Both the position numbers and the translations under genes were made by a program. Below, piece by piece: positions 62,164 to 64,000 of a stretch of DNA of 64,000 nucleotides. This stretch comes from Prostheceraeus crozeri. Lineage: Eukaryota > Platyhelminthes > Polycladida > Euryleptidae. The notes beneath the pieces were generated by a model. It made no database searches. It was not told the DNA's origin and saw only the letters and a program-made list of their open reading frames with translations. The stretch lies in assembly GCA_907163375.1 (NCBI GenBank), contig CAJQUW010014293.1:145427-209426 (forward strand), read 5' to 3'. How positions within the stretch are numbered: position 1 is the stretch's first letter; each line of letters opens with the position of its first letter.

Positions 62164-64000
62164 GAATGCCATCGAATGAGCTCTAGAGGCCAACCTGCAT
62201 ACGAGCTGTTTATGCACGTCAGTCTCCTACCTAACTAATTCTCATCAAATCTGAAACGGGTGACTTTCACCATCACCATCGAAATCCGTGACCGATAGCC
62301 GATCAACATGTTCTCTTGACATTGTGAGATAGGAGTCCTCAAATGCTCACAGTCCTTACCTGGCAGGCCTATCCATGAATGTAGAGAACGTCAGAAGTGT
62401 GCATCGCCTTCATTGAACGCTATACTTCAATGACATGGGGTGGGCAACTATTCTGTCTGGGACTGTGTGTAGGCACACGGTGCATGTATGCACAAATGAA
62501 CTAAAAAGATTTTCGTTGGATCTAAGCAGCAAATTTGACTGTTGATCTTTCTAGAAATAAGTCTTGCTTTTTTTGATTGCACATTTCATGATTTTTCACG
62601 CATGCTTTTAGAAGGCCGCTATTGGAGAAAGCTCAAGGGGAACTAAGAAAAATATAATGCAGCAAGGCTTAATTCCTAAAAAGATAAAAAACAAAAATTT
62701 AAAATGAATCTACATAAATATATTCATACATTACAAGGAACTGGAATATATCCCAGAATAGGGTTTCAGTGAATCTTTTTTCAAAAGCATCCAGCATTTG
62801 CATTTGTTTTTGGTTGACTTACCATCGTTTTGACAATTCTACAGTTGAATTGAGATAAATCTCCATGGTAATCTTACATCTCAGTTCATCAATGAATAAT
62901 CTCATGGGAAAATGTACTTCTGTCTTTGATCTGAGATAATTAATGATTGAATATTGCATTCTTAGACATGTAGAAATCTGAAGGCTTTTCAAACTTGTTC
63001 ATGTGTCTCGGGTTTTGATCCTAACTTTGTCGAAGATCGTGATGCTTCTGTCAAACGTTTATTAAGCTTTCAAATTAAGTTTTTGACTTATGCCTACCCT
63101 ACGACTACTAACAAACTCGGGGTGAGGTATTTTTCACACACTCGAAACTCTCACCAAGGGTCTCTAGTGAGAGCGGCTATGTACCTCCGGAGACGCACAG
63201 TCTCGAAGCCTAGACTTTCAGTGCTTCCGTACCGAGGCGCGGTTAACTGAGCTTCCTAATGTAAACGCCATGCAACGGAAAGCACAAAGCACATACATGA
63301 AACATGCAGAATGGATTGCGAGAAATATTGACACAATTATTCAGTTTTCTTTAGAAATGCATCTCTCGACTTACTTTCCAAATGCTTCGGTTTGTTCAGA
63401 TACTTTTTCTCACTCCTTAATGAACCTTCAATCCAGACCTGCCTTTTATGTGTCAACTGTCAAGAATGATTTTTTGATTGTGCACTGATTCATCAAATTT
63501 CAATCATAGCACGCTTGTTCTGGATTCGGGAAATCTGTGTTTAATGATAAATATTGTAATACGATGACAGTCATCACGTGTAATTCTTGAACCATGAATA
63601 TTAAGTCAAATTTATAGCTCAAAATTATTTTTTAACATCAAATGATTCATGAATATAATTTCAGGTGTGCTATCTCTGCTGCGACTGACTTAATGTTTGA
63701 TTTACTTGAAATAGAAAGCAATTTAGATGAAGCCTTTCAATCAAAACAGTCAAACTTCTTTCAAACTTGCATGATAGAGGAATGATCTGACATCGATGCA
63801 CATTTTCAATTATCACGTCCGTTAAATTAAGGCATTTTTATAATACGTGACTTATTCATAGTTTGCTTTGTGAACTATGCATACCTAATTTGCATTTCAT
63901 TTCTTAGCTGTGTTTCCACAGGTATAAAGAGAATTGGCCCATTTCATTTCGTCTGTCTGACTGGTCATGTGTTGCAGGTTAGAGAATAGGGAACGGAACT
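62164..64000. other. Sequence without recognised genes
   Basis: AT-rich and without motifs, apart from a more GC-balanced island at about 63090-63260 that has no long frame, no Pol III A/B boxes I can defend, and no inverted repeat. Confidence 0.5.

Noticed and set aside
63090-63260. GC-balanced island as a possible tRNA, snRNA or SINE
   Set aside because: No cloverleaf, no defensible A and B boxes, no poly-A tail and no flanking duplication seen.

Overview
This is a window of an animal nuclear genome, most likely an invertebrate. The evidence is short GT-AG introns, TATA-box promoters, a secreted protein exon with a signal peptide, and a dense set of metazoan-type transposons (Penelope-like, Ty3/gypsy, Polinton/Maverick, two hATs and piggyBac). 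Nothing in the sequence fixes the phylum.

Layout. 1-960: a Penelope-like reverse transcriptase remnant. 1150-3061 and 24835-25188: two pieces of one Ty3/gypsy pol on the minus strand, split by an inserted Polinton. 3062-24834: Polinton A, with TIRs of about 700 bp and a perfect 6-bp target duplication (AATGTG). 25189-49378: Polinton B, a closely similar second copy in the opposite orientation. The two copies form a giant inverted repeat with a 354-bp spacer. 49379-51521: a hAT transposon cut off at the Polinton B edge. 52276-53841: a second hAT with a whole transposase frame. 54534-55022: a secreted, PAN-like host exon. 55217-57639: a complete piggyBac element between TTAA duplications. 57644-64000: mostly sequence in which I recognise nothing.

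The Polintons carry the expected set: protein-primed DNA polymerase B, chromodomain integrase, packaging ATPase, adenain-like protease, and major and minor capsid-type proteins. Both copies are fossils with several broken genes (roughly ten breaks in A, somewhat fewer in B), but they are young, because many protein pairs differ at only 0-3% of positions. In copy B thirteen genes run head to tail from 25948 to 33522 with gaps or overlaps of only a few bases. The polymerase and a second early-type gene both begin with a one-codon exon (ATG) followed by a 67-bp intron.

The most interesting content is a transcription kit. Both copies carry a 181-residue gene that aligns over its whole length with the two-repeat core of TATA-binding protein, and two adjacent PC4-like small genes. 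Well-formed TATA boxes stand 35-105 bp before the start codons of several of their own genes, and a 141-bp module occurs five times, four times directly upstream of such a TATA box. Taken together this suggests a Polinton lineage that brings its own promoter-recognition factor. Other unusual cargo is a DEDDh-type exonuclease-like protein, two RING-type proteins (one membrane anchored), a cysteine-rich protein overlapping the integrase start, and a duplicated pair of large late-type proteins.
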